A stretch of 64,000 nt of DNA from Paenochrobactrum pullorum (GCF_041929845.1 NZ_JBHEEH010000011.1:25751-89750); one strand, 5' to 3'; positions 51,856 to 60,811 are shown, counted from the first letter of the stretch. Notes: generated by a model not told the origin, from the letters alone. Numbers and translations: made by a program.

Positions 51856-53928
51856 TTATGCGGGTGTTGCGGCCAGCGGCCATGTTTTGGCAACCATGGT
51901 AAGAACGTCGTATTGGGCAACGACGTCATCACGCTGGTTGGTGACGCGGCAATCCCAGCGCACTTCGCCGTGCTGGCTGTTCATGCGCGGGTTGATTTCC
52001 TTACAGGTGAGACGCACCTGCAAAGTGTCGCCAAAATAAACCGGCACGAGGAAGCGCAGATTATCAACGCCGTAATTGGCAAGAACCGGCCCTGCATCAG
52101 GATGGACAAAAAGCCCTGCCGCAAAGCTTGCAATCAGATAGCCATGCGCCACGCGTTCATCAAAAAACGGATTGGCTTTGGCAGCTTCACTGTCCATATG
52201 TGCATAGAATGTATCACCGGTAAAATGTGCGAAATGCTCGACATCTTCCAAAGTGATGGTGCGTTGTTCGGTGACAAGCTGATCGCCGATTTTCAGTTCT
52301 GCCAAGGATTTGCGGAACGGATGCTCGCCCTGATAGCTTGGCGCACCTTCAATCCAGCGTCCGGTGACGGCTGAAAGCAGGGTAGGAGAGCCCTGAATGG
52401 CAGTGCGCTGCATGAAATGCTTGACGCCACGAATGCCGCCCATTTCTTCGCCGCCACCTGCGCGTCCCGGGCCACCATGAATAAGACCGGCAAGCGGTGA
52501 ACCATGGCCGGTGGATGATTTGGCAGTCTCCCGATTGCCAATCATCACACGGCCATGCCACGCAGCGACACCGAGAACGGCTTTCTCGGCAGTCTTGGGA
52601 TCATTGGTGAAAACGGATGAAACGAGCGAACCTTTGCCTTTGCGCGCAAGAGCAATAGCTTCATCAAGATCATCATAAGCCATAACAGTTGAAACAGGGC
52701 CAAAAGCCTCCACATCGTGGATGGCTTTCGCTTCAAACGGTTTATCAGCGTAAAGCAGAACCGGATTGAGGAAAGCACCTTTTTCTGCGTCCCCTGAAGT
52801 GAGGCGAACCTCATCGGGATTGCCTGCAACAATGCTGGCACCTTTTTGCAGCTCAGTAATACGTTCACGTACTTCCACGCGCTGATCGAGGCTTGCAAGT
52901 GCGCCCATACGGGTGGCTTCATCGCCCGGCAAACCAACAGCAGTTTTGCCCAAGCGATCACGCAGCGCATCAATCAATGCATCAACTTGTGCGCGCGGTG
53001 CGATAACACGACGAATGGCGGTGCATTTCTGCCCTGCCTTCGAGGTCATTTCGCGTGCGACTTCTTTGACGAAAAGATCAAATTCCGGCGTGCCGACAAC
53101 CGCATCTTCGCCCAAAATCGAGGCGTTCAGACTGTCGGCTTCCATGGTGAAACGGGTGGAATTAGCAACAATGGCTGGATGGTTTTTCAGCATACGGCCA
53201 ACTTTGGCCGAACCTGTGAAAGTCACGGCATCCTGCTCGGTGACATGGTCAAGCATATTGCCGACCGAACCACAGATAAGCTGCAAGGCACCTTCAGGCA
53301 GAATACCGCTTTCGATGATGCGGCGCACCATCAGCTCGGTTAAATAGGCGGTCTGGCTGGCTGGTTTAACAATGCAAGGCACACCGGCAATCAGCGTCGG
53401 TGCGATTTTTTCCAACATGCCCCAGATCGGGAAGTTGTAAGCATTGATATGCACGGCCACACCTGCAAGCGGGGTGAGAATATGCTGGCCTAAAAAGCTG
53501 CCATCGCGTGAAAGCGGTTCGATATCACCTTCGGTGAGCACGCGGGTGTTTGGCAGTTCACGGCGACCTTTGGAAGAATAGGTCAGCATCGTGCCGATGC
53601 CGCCTTCAATATCGACCCAAGCGTCAGGGCGCGTCGCACCGGTATGCAGGCTTTCGGTGTAGAACTCTTCCTTTTGTGTCATCAGCAACTGGCCAAGCTC
53701 TTTGAGAAGCAGGGCACGCTCATGGAAGGTCATTGCTTGCAGTTTTGGTGCTGCAATTTTGCGACCATAGTCCAAAACATCGGCAAAATTTATGCCGGTT
53801 GAATCGATCTGCGCAACCGGTACGCCTGTTGCGGCATCGAGAAGCGTTTGCCCTTCTTTAGTGCCAGCGACCCAGCTGCCATAGACATAGCTTTCAAGGC
53901 GGCGAGGCTGAACAGCCGTATTGCTCAT
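51856..53928 (-). CDS. paaZ: Oxepin-CoA hydrolase/3-oxo-5,6-dehydrosuberyl-CoA semialdehyde dehydrogenase PaaZ
   Basis: A 690-residue fusion. The N-terminal aldehyde dehydrogenase domain has Glu263 (FTMEADSLN) and Cys302 (AGQKCTAIRR). The C-terminal MaoC hydratase domain (from about 545) has GDTFYAH with Asp572 and His577, spaced as in the E. coli enzyme. It opens the oxepin ring and oxidises the resulting aldehyde. The start at 53928 is preferred to 53943 because AAGGA lies 7 nt upstream. It is the last gene of the thiolase-paaABCDE operon and ends at a strong terminator. Confidence 0.95.
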   Translation of the reverse strand: MSNTAVQPRRLESYVYGSWVAGTKEGQTLLDAATGVPVAQIDSTGINFADVLDYGRKIAAPKLQAMTFHERALLLKELGQLLMTQKEEFYTESLHTGATRPDAWVDIEGGIGTMLTYSSKGRRELPNTRVLTEGDIEPLSRDGSFLGQHILTPLAGVAVHINAYNFPIWGMLEKIAPTLIAGVPCIVKPASQTAYLTELMVRRIIESGILPEGALQLICGSVGNMLDHVTEQDAVTFTGSAKVGRMLKNHPAIVANSTRFTMEADSLNASILGEDAVVGTPEFDLFVKEVAREMTSKAGQKCTAIRRVIAPRAQVDALIDALRDRLGKTAVGLPGDEATRMGALASLDQRVEVRERITELQKGASIVAGNPDEVRLTSGDAEKGAFLNPVLLYADKPFEAKAIHDVEAFGPVSTVMAYDDLDEAIALARKGKGSLVSSVFTNDPKTAEKAVLGVAAWHGRVMIGNRETAKSSTGHGSPLAGLIHGGPGRAGGGEEMGGIRGVKHFMQRTAIQGSPTLLSAVTGRWIEGAPSYQGEHPFRKSLAELKIGDQLVTEQRTITLEDVEHFAHFTGDTFYAHMDSEAAKANPFFDERVAHGYLIASFAAGLFVHPDAGPVLANYGVDNLRFLVPVYFGDTLQVRLTCKEINPRMNSQHGEVRWDCRVTNQRDDVVAQYDVLTMVAKTWPLAATPA

Positions 53929-53981
53929 TGCGTTTCCTTCCAAATTTCTAATGGGGGCGGGGCGCAGTTATGCGCCCTTAA

Positions 53982-54734
53982 TCAAAGACCAAGGGCTGTC
54001 AGTGCTTTACTGCATTCAGCATTCCACTGCGCCAGCAAATCTTTGTTGGAGCTATGGCGCAGGCCAAAGCGGCTTAAAATTTCAAAGCGATTTGAATTCG
54101 GATCACCAAAACCGGCACCCACGCGTGGGTGCCAATAAGCAACCGAAGATTTAGCCTCAGCGCGACCTTCTTCGGTGGTGACGATTTCGGTCAAACCCTC
54201 AAGGCCTAGCTGCATATGACGCATTTCGCGCGGGGTAATCTCGCGGAAAACTTCAGCCAAAGGCGCATAAGAGATGCGGGTAAACTCGGTCATCAACACA
54301 CTAGTCGCCAAGCCTTGCAGTACATTCATCACCACCGCATCAGTCCAGCTGATAATCGGGTAATGAAAAACCGAAACGCGCATATCGCCTTCTTTACGCG
54401 CTAGACCTAAATCGCTGTCGCGCTCAACGCGTGCAGCCCAATCATATTGCGATTGATAACGGCGCTTGTCGGTGCCGAAATCACCCATAATATTGAGAAC
54501 GCGCTCGGCATGATCTGCTTTTTCAAGCGTGATGCGGCTCGCTGCAATGCGCTCTTTAATGGCTGGTGCAAAGTTGATCGAGGAGGCAAAACCGGCAGAG
54601 GCTGCCAATTCGCTGTCGATAAAGCTCGCCATAATACGCATCAACTCGCCGCGATAACGCGCTGGCACATTGTTTGGTGCGGTCAAAACACCGCCTTTTG
54701 CCAGATAGTCTTCAATATTCATCAGATCAGTCAT
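53982..54734 (-). CDS. PaaA/PaaC-like ferritin-fold subunit (extra phenylacetyl-CoA epoxidase protein)
   Basis: A 250-residue protein of the phenylacetic-acid-catabolic ferritin-like family, in addition to the regular PaaA and PaaC. It shows YPIISWTDAVVMNVLQGLA, matching YPTLNWADMGAVGWLVDGA of PaaA, and REMRHMQLG with an ExxH motif (Glu170-His173). The first ExxH of PaaA is degenerate here (Lys72-Ala-Asp-His75, with Glu71 one residue off), so diiron binding is uncertain. It lies 11 nt after paaE and 53 nt before paaZ in the operon. E. coli paaABCDE has no such gene. It may be a structural or alternative hydroxylase subunit. Confidence 0.82.
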   Translation of the reverse strand: MTDLMNIEDYLAKGGVLTAPNNVPARYRGELMRIMASFIDSELAASAGFASSINFAPAIKERIAASRITLEKADHAERVLNIMGDFGTDKRRYQSQYDWAARVERDSDLGLARKEGDMRVSVFHYPIISWTDAVVMNVLQGLATSVLMTEFTRISYAPLAEVFREITPREMRHMQLGLEGLTEIVTTEEGRAEAKSSVAYWHPRVGAGFGDPNSNRFEILSRFGLRHSSNKDLLAQWNAECSKALTALGL

Positions 54735-54745
54735 GGCATGTTCCT

Positions 54746-55822
54746 TTATTCGTCGTAAGTAACGATAACGCGGTCGCTGAGCACAGAAGCCTGACAGGAG
54801 AGCACATAACCGGCACGCACTTCATAATCTTCAAGCGCGTGGTTGATGGCCATTTCCACTTCACCTTCCAGCACTTTACAGCGGCAAGTTGAGCAGACAC
54901 CGGCTTTGCAGGAATATGGCGCATCGAGATTGTTGGCGAGTGCCGCATCCAGAATGGTTTCGCCGTTTCGCTGCATTTCAAAATTGCGCGTAGTGCCGTC
55001 AAGGGTAAGCGTTGCCTGAACGCCTGCACCATCAGTTATGGCTTGTTTTGAAACCGTGCGCTGTTTGGCGCGACCCTGCTGACCGGAGGCAAAAAGCTCG
55101 AATTTGATCTGTTCGTCTTTGAGGCCGTGATCGCGCAGGCTTGCCGCAACGCTCAGCATCATCGGTTCAGGACCACAAATAAAGGCTGTATCAATGGCTT
55201 TTGGATCAATCCATGCGCGGAACAGATCTTTCATTTTCGCTTCATCAATACGGCCGGTGAACAGGTCGATTTCTTGTCCTTCCTGACGCAGGATGTGAAT
55301 GACGGAAAAACGGCCAAGATAGGTGTTTTTCAAATCTTCCAGCACTTCGCGGAACATGATCGAGCTGATCTGGCGATTGGCGTAAACCAAGGTGAAGCGT
55401 GAATGTGGCTCGCGCGCCAAGGTGGTTTTGATGATGGAAAGCAAAGGCGTGATGCCGGAACCGGCGGCAAAGCCCAAATATTGCTTGGCCTGATCGGCAG
55501 CCAGCGGCGCGAAGAAACGCCCCATCGGCGGCATGGCCTCAATCTCGTCGCCGGGATTGAGGTTTTCATTCGCCCATGTGCTGAAGGCACCGCCATCCAC
55601 ACGCTTGATGCCGACCTGCAAAACACCGTCATCAACACCAGCGCAGATCGAATAGCTGCGGCGCAGTTCCTCGCCGTCAAAGGTGCGGCGGAAGGTCAGA
55701 TATTGACCTTGGGTAAAATTAAAATGCTCGCGATCTTCATCACGCGGAGCGAGCGTCAGGACGACGGCATCTCGCGTATCGCGTTGAATATCAGTGACCT
55801 TCAGGGTGTGAAAGCGTGCCAT
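54746..55822 (-). CDS. paaE: Phenylacetyl-CoA epoxidase reductase subunit PaaE
   Basis: A 358-residue reductase. The FAD-binding RRSYSIC (54-60) and the NADPH-binding GFAAGSGITPLLSII are followed by a C-terminal plant-type [2Fe-2S] ferredoxin domain with Cys305, Cys310, Cys313 (SCKAGVCSTC) and Cys343. It passes electrons from NADPH to the diiron PaaA. It follows paaD after 89 nt that hold three tandem hairpin repeats. Confidence 0.95.
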   Translation of the reverse strand: MARFHTLKVTDIQRDTRDAVVLTLAPRDEDREHFNFTQGQYLTFRRTFDGEELRRSYSICAGVDDGVLQVGIKRVDGGAFSTWANENLNPGDEIEAMPPMGRFFAPLAADQAKQYLGFAAGSGITPLLSIIKTTLAREPHSRFTLVYANRQISSIMFREVLEDLKNTYLGRFSVIHILRQEGQEIDLFTGRIDEAKMKDLFRAWIDPKAIDTAFICGPEPMMLSVAASLRDHGLKDEQIKFELFASGQQGRAKQRTVSKQAITDGAGVQATLTLDGTTRNFEMQRNGETILDAALANNLDAPYSCKAGVCSTCRCKVLEGEVEMAINHALEDYEVRAGYVLSCQASVLSDRVIVTYDE

Positions 55823-55846
55823 GAGGTATCTTTCTTAAAACCTACC

Positions 55847-55926
55847 TGCATCCTTAGATGCATTTGAACTTGGCTGCATCTTGCGGATGCACTTGAAACT
55901 AGATTGCATCCTTAGATGCATTTGAA
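55847..55926 (-). repeat. Three tandem hairpin repeats spanning the paaD stop codon
   Basis: Three copies of a 22-23 nt unit start at 55847, 55875 and 55905 (period 28-30). Each contains TGCATC and GATGCA arms around a 4-5 nt loop, followed by (C/T)TTGAA. Units 1 and 3 are identical over TGCATCCTTAGATGCA; unit 2 keeps both arms but changes the loop. On the paaD strand the unit encodes the last codons (FKCI-stop) of PaaD, so units 1 and 2 look like duplicates of the gene's 3' end. Confidence 0.85.
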
Positions 55927-56433
55927 ATAGTCGAAAGGCTCCAGACAATCCTTGCAGCGATAGCTGGCCTTGCAGGGTGTGGAGCCGAACTGGCTGATTT
56001 TCTCGGTATTGATTGATGAGCAGCGCGGACAACTGATCGTCATATTGGCGCCGGAAAGGCTGCGCGCACGGTCAAGCAAAACGCCGTCAGCGGCAGTGCC
56101 GTCAACCGGTGGCGTGATGCCGTAAGCGCGCAGTTTTTCACGCGCTTCTGCGGTTAGCCAATCTGTTGTCCATGCCGGAGACAGGCGACGTTCCAGCCGC
56201 AATTGCTCGATGCCTTTGGCGCGTAATGCCGTTTCAATATCGAGATTAATAATACCTGTCGCCGGACAGCCGCTATAAGTCGGCGTGACGGTGACGACCA
56301 GTTCATTATCCTGCCATTCGACATCACGGATAATGCCGAGATCTGTCAGGCTGATAACCGGGATTTCGGGATCCGGAACCTCGGCGAGCCAGCCCCAGAC
56401 TTGGTCAATGGAGGGACGGGCAGTGTTCTGCAT
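55912..56433 (-). CDS. paaD: Phenylacetyl-CoA epoxidase maturation protein PaaD
   Basis: A 173-residue protein with an N-terminal MIP18/DUF59 domain (DPEIPVISLTDLGII, VTVTPTYSGCPATG) and a C-terminal cysteine-rich tail (CPRC, CKASYRCKDC). It is thought to help install the metal centre of the epoxidase. The start at 56433 is chosen just after the paaC stop; an in-frame start at 56475 overlaps paaC. Its 3' end is part of a tandem hairpin repeat. Confidence 0.92.
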   Translation of the reverse strand: MQNTARPSIDQVWGWLAEVPDPEIPVISLTDLGIIRDVEWQDNELVVTVTPTYSGCPATGIINLDIETALRAKGIEQLRLERRLSPAWTTDWLTAEAREKLRAYGITPPVDGTAADGVLLDRARSLSGANMTISCPRCSSINTEKISQFGSTPCKASYRCKDCLEPFDYFKCI

Positions 56434-56438
56434 GGCGC

Positions 56439-57281
56439 TTACCAACTGGCGCCAGGATAAGCGCGCTGCAACCATTGCATTTGGGTCAGTAAATGCCCCA
56501 AATGTTCGGTATGAACGCCCTGACGGCCACCTTGATGGGCAAATGTACTATCAGGAATGCGCAAATTTGCTTCGCTCAGCACGGCGTGGATCACGGCTTC
56601 CCAGTTTGCACGCAGATCTGCCGGATCGGGTGCCAAACCTTGCTCAGCGACTTGCTTGTCACTATCATCGCTAATGAACATTTCGCCGGTGTAGGACCAC
56701 AAAGCATCCAGCGCATTCTGCATGATTTTGTGGCTTGTCGCGGTGCCATCGCCCAGACGGATAACCAGATCAGAAGAGCGCTCCAGATGATAGGCGACTT
56801 CTTTGGCTGATTTTTCCGCAATATCGGCTATGCGCTGATCGGTCGATTTTTTCAGCTCTTTCAAAAGTTCCAGATGATAGGCATCAAACAAAAACTGGCG
56901 CATCAATGTGTGACCGAAATCACCATTCGGACGCTCAACGATCAGCAGGTTTTTGAAATCCCAGCCATCACGCAAGAAAGCCAGATCATCGGCGGAGCGG
57001 CCTTTGCCTTCCACTTCACCGGCCAGACCAAGCCAAAACTGGGTTTGGCCGATCAGATCAAGTGCTACGTTTGCCAGTGCAATATCTTCTTCCAATGCCG
57101 GTGAATGGCCACACCATTCTGAAACACGATGGCCGAGGATTAGAGTATTGTCGCCTATACGCAGCAAAGTTTCAAAAAGCGGGTCATTTTTTGGTTCAGC
57201 AAGAGGGCGTACGTTGCGTACGATCTCTTCCTGTCTGGCGCGGTCACGAACCGGCGCTGTTTTGCCGTGTGCTGCGCTCAT
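56439..57281 (-). CDS. paaC: Phenylacetyl-CoA epoxidase structural subunit PaaC
   Basis: A 280-residue ferritin-fold subunit; the E. coli protein has about 248, the extra being an N-terminal extension of about 35 residues. Family features are LRIGDNTLILGHRVSEWCGHSPALEEDIALANVALDLIGQ, GDFGHTLMRQFLFDAYH and the C-terminal HTEHLGHLLTQMQWLQRAYPG. It forms the catalytic core scaffold with PaaA. Its start overlaps the paaB stop by 1 nt. Confidence 0.94.
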   Translation of the reverse strand: MSAAHGKTAPVRDRARQEEIVRNVRPLAEPKNDPLFETLLRIGDNTLILGHRVSEWCGHSPALEEDIALANVALDLIGQTQFWLGLAGEVEGKGRSADDLAFLRDGWDFKNLLIVERPNGDFGHTLMRQFLFDAYHLELLKELKKSTDQRIADIAEKSAKEVAYHLERSSDLVIRLGDGTATSHKIMQNALDALWSYTGEMFISDDSDKQVAEQGLAPDPADLRANWEAVIHAVLSEANLRIPDSTFAHQGGRQGVHTEHLGHLLTQMQWLQRAYPGASW

Positions 57282-57565
57282 TACATGCTCCCCACTTCTT
57301 CAGGAATGTCGAAGAATGTCGGATGACGGTAAACTTTGCTGTTGGAAGGCTCGAAAAGCGGGCCTTTGTCCGACGGGCTTGAAGCAACGATATCATCGGA
57401 GCGCACTGCCCAGATTGATACGCCTTCATTGCGGCGGGTGTAAACATCGCGGGCATTGTTGATGGCCATTGCAGCGTCGGGCGCATGAAGGCTGCCGACA
57501 TGACGATGGTTGAGGCCGTGCTGACCGCGGATAAAGATCTCCCAGAGTGGCCATTCTTTTGACAT
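57281..57565 (-). CDS. paaB: Phenylacetyl-CoA epoxidase subunit PaaB
   Basis: A 94-residue protein with the PaaB pattern WPLWEIFIRGQHGLNHRHVGSL, DAAMAINNARDVYTRR and VSIWAVRSDDI. PaaB bridges the PaaAC dimers in the epoxidase. It lies between paaA (54 nt) and paaC (overlap). Confidence 0.96.
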   Translation of the reverse strand: MSKEWPLWEIFIRGQHGLNHRHVGSLHAPDAAMAINNARDVYTRRNEGVSIWAVRSDDIVASSPSDKGPLFEPSNSKVYRHPTFFDIPEEVGSM

Positions 57566-57619
57566 GGGTGTGTTCCTTGACTTTGTGGCACTTAAATTTT
57601 CTGCTTGTTCGTAAGCTGC

Positions 57620-58612
57620 TTATTCAGCGGCTACACGTGCAGCGCGTGCATCAACTTTTTCCGCATGCGCAACCAGCGCTTCGCGGAACCATGCACCGTC
57701 ATCCCAAGCTTTGACGCGTGCGCCGAGACGATCGGCATTGCACGGGCCATTGCCGTTAATGACGTTGAAAAACTCTTCCCAATTTGGCTCGGTAAAGTCG
57801 TAACCGCCTTTTTCCTCGTTCCATTTCAGGTTTGGATCCGGCACAGTCAGACCCAGATATTCGGCCTGTGGTACGGTCTGATCGACGAACTTCTGACGCA
57901 GCTCGTCATTGGTATTCATCTTGATCTTCCATGCCATCGACTGCACGGAATGGACTGAATCTTTATCCGAGGGGCCAAACATCATCAGCGACGGATACCA
58001 GAGACGGTTCAATGCATCCTGCGCCATGCGTTTTTGTTCCGGCGTGCCGGAAGCCATCTTCATCATCACGGCATAGCCCTGACGCTGATGGAAGGATTCT
58101 TCCTTACAAATACGGATCATCGCACGGCTATAAGGGCCATAAGATGTACGCTGCAACGGCACTTGGTTCATAATCGCTGCACCGTCAACCAGCCAGCCCA
58201 CTGCGCCCATATCAGCCCAGTTGAGGGTTGGATAGTTGAATATGGACGAATATTTCATCTTGCCTGCATGCAGGCGCTCCAGCAATTCATCACGCGAAAC
58301 ACCAAGGGTTTCTGCGGCTGAATAGAGATAAAGACCGTGACCGGCTTCATCCTGCACTTTGGCCAGCAAAATGGCTTTGCGTTCCAGTGTTGGTGCGCGG
58401 GTGATCCAGTTGCCTTCCGGAAGCTGGCCGACAATTTCACTATGGGCATGCTGGCCGATCTGGCGGATCAGAGTTTTGCGGTAGCCTTCCGGCATCCACT
58501 CTTTAGGTTCAATCTTTTCACCGCGGTCAATGCGTTCCTGAAACGCAATTTCCTGCGGGCTCATATCAGTGCGGTCTTTTGCACCTTCAGACGTTACGAG
58601 CTGTGCATACAT
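57620..58612 (-). CDS. paaA: Phenylacetyl-CoA epoxidase catalytic subunit PaaA
   Basis: A 330-residue diiron oxygenase subunit (E. coli 309). Two ExxH motifs, Glu89-His92 in VQDEAGHG and Glu172-His175 in CKEESFHQRQG, bind the diiron centre. It epoxidises the ring of phenylacetyl-CoA with O2. The start at 58612 is preferred to 58780, which would run into the thiolase gene; AAGGA lies upstream. It follows the thiolase gene by 19 nt. Confidence 0.96.
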   Translation of the reverse strand: MYAQLVTSEGAKDRTDMSPQEIAFQERIDRGEKIEPKEWMPEGYRKTLIRQIGQHAHSEIVGQLPEGNWITRAPTLERKAILLAKVQDEAGHGLYLYSAAETLGVSRDELLERLHAGKMKYSSIFNYPTLNWADMGAVGWLVDGAAIMNQVPLQRTSYGPYSRAMIRICKEESFHQRQGYAVMMKMASGTPEQKRMAQDALNRLWYPSLMMFGPSDKDSVHSVQSMAWKIKMNTNDELRQKFVDQTVPQAEYLGLTVPDPNLKWNEEKGGYDFTEPNWEEFFNVINGNGPCNADRLGARVKAWDDGAWFREALVAHAEKVDARAARVAAE

Positions 58613-58631
58613 TTTAAGATGTCCTTCCTGC

Positions 58632-59837
58632 TCACACGCGTTCGATAATGATAGCGATGCCCTGACCAACGCCGATACACATTGTGCATAATGCATAGCG
58701 TCCGCCGTTGCGGTGTAATTGATACATGGCAGTTGCAACCAGACGCGCACCCGACATGCCGAGCGGATGACCGATCGCAATCGCGCCGCCGTTCGGGTTC
58801 ACATGTTCTGCATCATCCGGCAGGCCGAGATCACGAAGAGTAGCCAATGCCTGACTGGCAAAAGCCTCATTGAGCTCGATCACATCCATCTGATCAATGG
58901 TGAGACCCGCACGCGCCAAAACTTTTTTGGCAGCAGGTGAGGGGCCGATACCCATGATGCGCGGTTCAACACCGGCGGCGACCATGGAGACGATGCGCGC
59001 TTTAGGAGTAAGTCCTTGTGCTTTGGCCGCCTCGCTTGAGAGGATTGTTAAGGCGGCTGCACCATCATTAACGCCGGATGCATTACCGGCTGTAACCGTC
59101 CGATCAGGGCCATTGATGGCTTTTAGTTTAGCAAGTGTTTCAAAAGTTGTTCCTGGGCGTGGATGCTCGTCTTCGGCCACAATAATCGGATCACCACGAC
59201 GCGGTGTAATGGTCACCGGTGCAATCTCATCATTGAAAAGACCCGCAGCCTGCGCTTTCGCCCAACGTGCCTGACTGCGTGCTGCAAAAGCATCTTGATC
59301 TTCGCGGGAAATATTAAAGTCACCTGCCACATTGTCGGCGGTTTCCGGCATTGTATCAACGCCGAATTTTGCTTTCATGGCCGGATTGACAAAACGCCAG
59401 CCGATGGTGGTGTCATAAACCGCATTGCTGCGTGAAAATGCACTGTCGGCTTTCGGCATGACAAACGGAGCGCGCGTCATGCTTTCAACGCCACCGGCAA
59501 TCACGAAGTCGCAATCACCAGCGCGGATAGCACGTGCTGCCATACCAATCGCATCCATGCCAGAGCCACAAAGGCGGTTGACCGTGGTACCCGGAACACT
59601 GACCGGCAGGCCTGCGAGGAGAGCAGCCATGCGACCGACATTGCGGTTGTCTTCGCCTGCCTGGTTGGCGCAGCCGTAAATCAGATCGTCAACAGCTGAC
59701 CAATTGACCGAAGGATTGCGCTCGATAAGGGCTTTGAGAGGCAGTGCTGCAAGATCATCTGCACGCACGGAAGCCAGCGCTCCGCCATACCGACCAATTG
59801 GAGTACGAACTGCATCACAGATAAAAGCATCTTGCAT
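58632..59837 (-). CDS. paaJ: 3-oxoadipyl-CoA/3-oxo-5,6-dehydrosuberyl-CoA thiolase (PaaJ/PcaF)
   Basis: A 401-residue thiolase. Catalytic residues are Cys90 in NRLCGSGMD, His357 in GHPLGMSG and Cys387 in CTMCIGVGQG. In the paa pathway it cleaves the two beta-ketoacyl-CoA intermediates to acetyl-CoA and succinyl-CoA. The same family (PcaF) serves beta-ketoadipate breakdown; position as first gene of the paaABCDE operon favours PaaJ. A GACC-N4-GGTC palindrome lies 47 nt upstream. Confidence 0.93.
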   Translation of the reverse strand: MQDAFICDAVRTPIGRYGGALASVRADDLAALPLKALIERNPSVNWSAVDDLIYGCANQAGEDNRNVGRMAALLAGLPVSVPGTTVNRLCGSGMDAIGMAARAIRAGDCDFVIAGGVESMTRAPFVMPKADSAFSRSNAVYDTTIGWRFVNPAMKAKFGVDTMPETADNVAGDFNISREDQDAFAARSQARWAKAQAAGLFNDEIAPVTITPRRGDPIIVAEDEHPRPGTTFETLAKLKAINGPDRTVTAGNASGVNDGAAALTILSSEAAKAQGLTPKARIVSMVAAGVEPRIMGIGPSPAAKKVLARAGLTIDQMDVIELNEAFASQALATLRDLGLPDDAEHVNPNGGAIAIGHPLGMSGARLVATAMYQLHRNGGRYALCTMCIGVGQGIAIIIERV

Positions 59838-59884
59838 GAATATTTTCCTTCCTACCCTGAAAGCGGAAGAATCTCCTCATTCAT

Positions 59885-59898
59885 CGACCGCTTGGTCA
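59885..59898. promoter_or_regulatory. Probable PaaR (TetR) operator upstream of paaJ-paaABCDE
   Basis: CGACCGCTTGGTCA shares the GACC-N4-GGTC arms of the palindrome at 48391. It lies 47 nt before the thiolase start in the 137-nt gap after paaX. Confidence 0.6.
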
Positions 59899-59974
59899 GA
59901 TTATAAGGCCATGAAACATTACAATGCAAGTAAATTTTTAGAATTGTTGTAATGTTTTGAATTTCAGAGCTTTT

Positions 59975-60811
59975 TTATTCGGCAATTAACAATCCCTGAT
60001 GGCGTGAGCGCGTTTCATCGGTATTTGCCGGTAAAACACCGTCAACACCTTCACAAAGAGCAGCAATACAGCTTTCTGCTTTCGGGCTCAGTGACAGATA
60101 AAGATTGCGGAACAAATTGCGCGCCGTGTGACCTTGCCAGTCTTGCGGCAAAGCCTTCAGCGGCAGGCGCGGGTCACGCAGCAAAACGCCGCGATACATA
60201 TGCACCAGAATGAGCCGTGCCATCAGTGCGTTTTCAGACGATAAGTCATCGGCACGCTGATAAAGCGGTTCAAAGCGGGCAATGAGATCACAGTAACGCT
60301 GGTGGATTTGGCTCAAATCCCAGAACTGCGCCAGCCAGCCCATGTCATCGGGGTCTTGTGCGCGCAGGATTTGTGCGTTTTCCGGCAAAGTCTGTCCGCG
60401 ATCAGGGCGGATAAAAATGGCTGATCCCATCCGCCCCATGCGAAGGCGCGCGGCATCGGCATCGCTTAAATCAGGCGCATAAATGACCTGCCAACCTTTA
60501 GGCTCCTGATCCGGTTGATAAAGAAGTTTGGCCGCTTGTTCAAACTCGGTGCGCGAAGAGGCGTCAAGACTGTAATAGCTGCGCCGTCCGTTGCGCTCAC
60601 CTTTGAGACGATTAGCGGTCACCAGCCGTGAAACGGCAGTCCTCACTACTGATTCACTTAAACCCGCACGGTTGCAAATCTCGATTAAAGAGCCGGTCCA
60701 AAATACGCCGCCACGCGGTAAAACAATGTCGCCATAAACTGTGACGATAAAAGCTGCTGCCCGCAATTCCTGATCTTTGAGCAGATTTTTAATGGTTTTA
60801 TCGACGGACAT
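59975..60811 (-). CDS. paaX: Phenylacetate regulator PaaX
   Basis: A 278-residue PaaX-family repressor. The N-terminal winged helix contains GGVFWTGSLIEICNRAGLSESVVRTAVSRLV, RLKGERNGRRSYYSL and the C-terminal PaaX domain LPLKALPQDWQGHTARNLF. In E. coli PaaX represses the paa genes and is released by phenylacetyl-CoA. The start at 60811 is preferred to 60937 because homology begins there. It is on the same strand and upstream of the thiolase operon; a TetR-type PaaR is also encoded in the locus. Confidence 0.93.
   Translation of the reverse strand: MSVDKTIKNLLKDQELRAAAFIVTVYGDIVLPRGGVFWTGSLIEICNRAGLSESVVRTAVSRLVTANRLKGERNGRRSYYSLDASSRTEFEQAAKLLYQPDQEPKGWQVIYAPDLSDADAARLRMGRMGSAIFIRPDRGQTLPENAQILRAQDPDDMGWLAQFWDLSQIHQRYCDLIARFEPLYQRADDLSSENALMARLILVHMYRGVLLRDPRLPLKALPQDWQGHTARNLFRNLYLSLSPKAESCIAALCEGVDGVLPANTDETRSRHQGLLIAE

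Noticed and set aside
55847..55926. CRISPR-like repeats
   Set aside because: Only three units with no real spacers, self-complementary repeats overlapping a coding end, and no cas genes.
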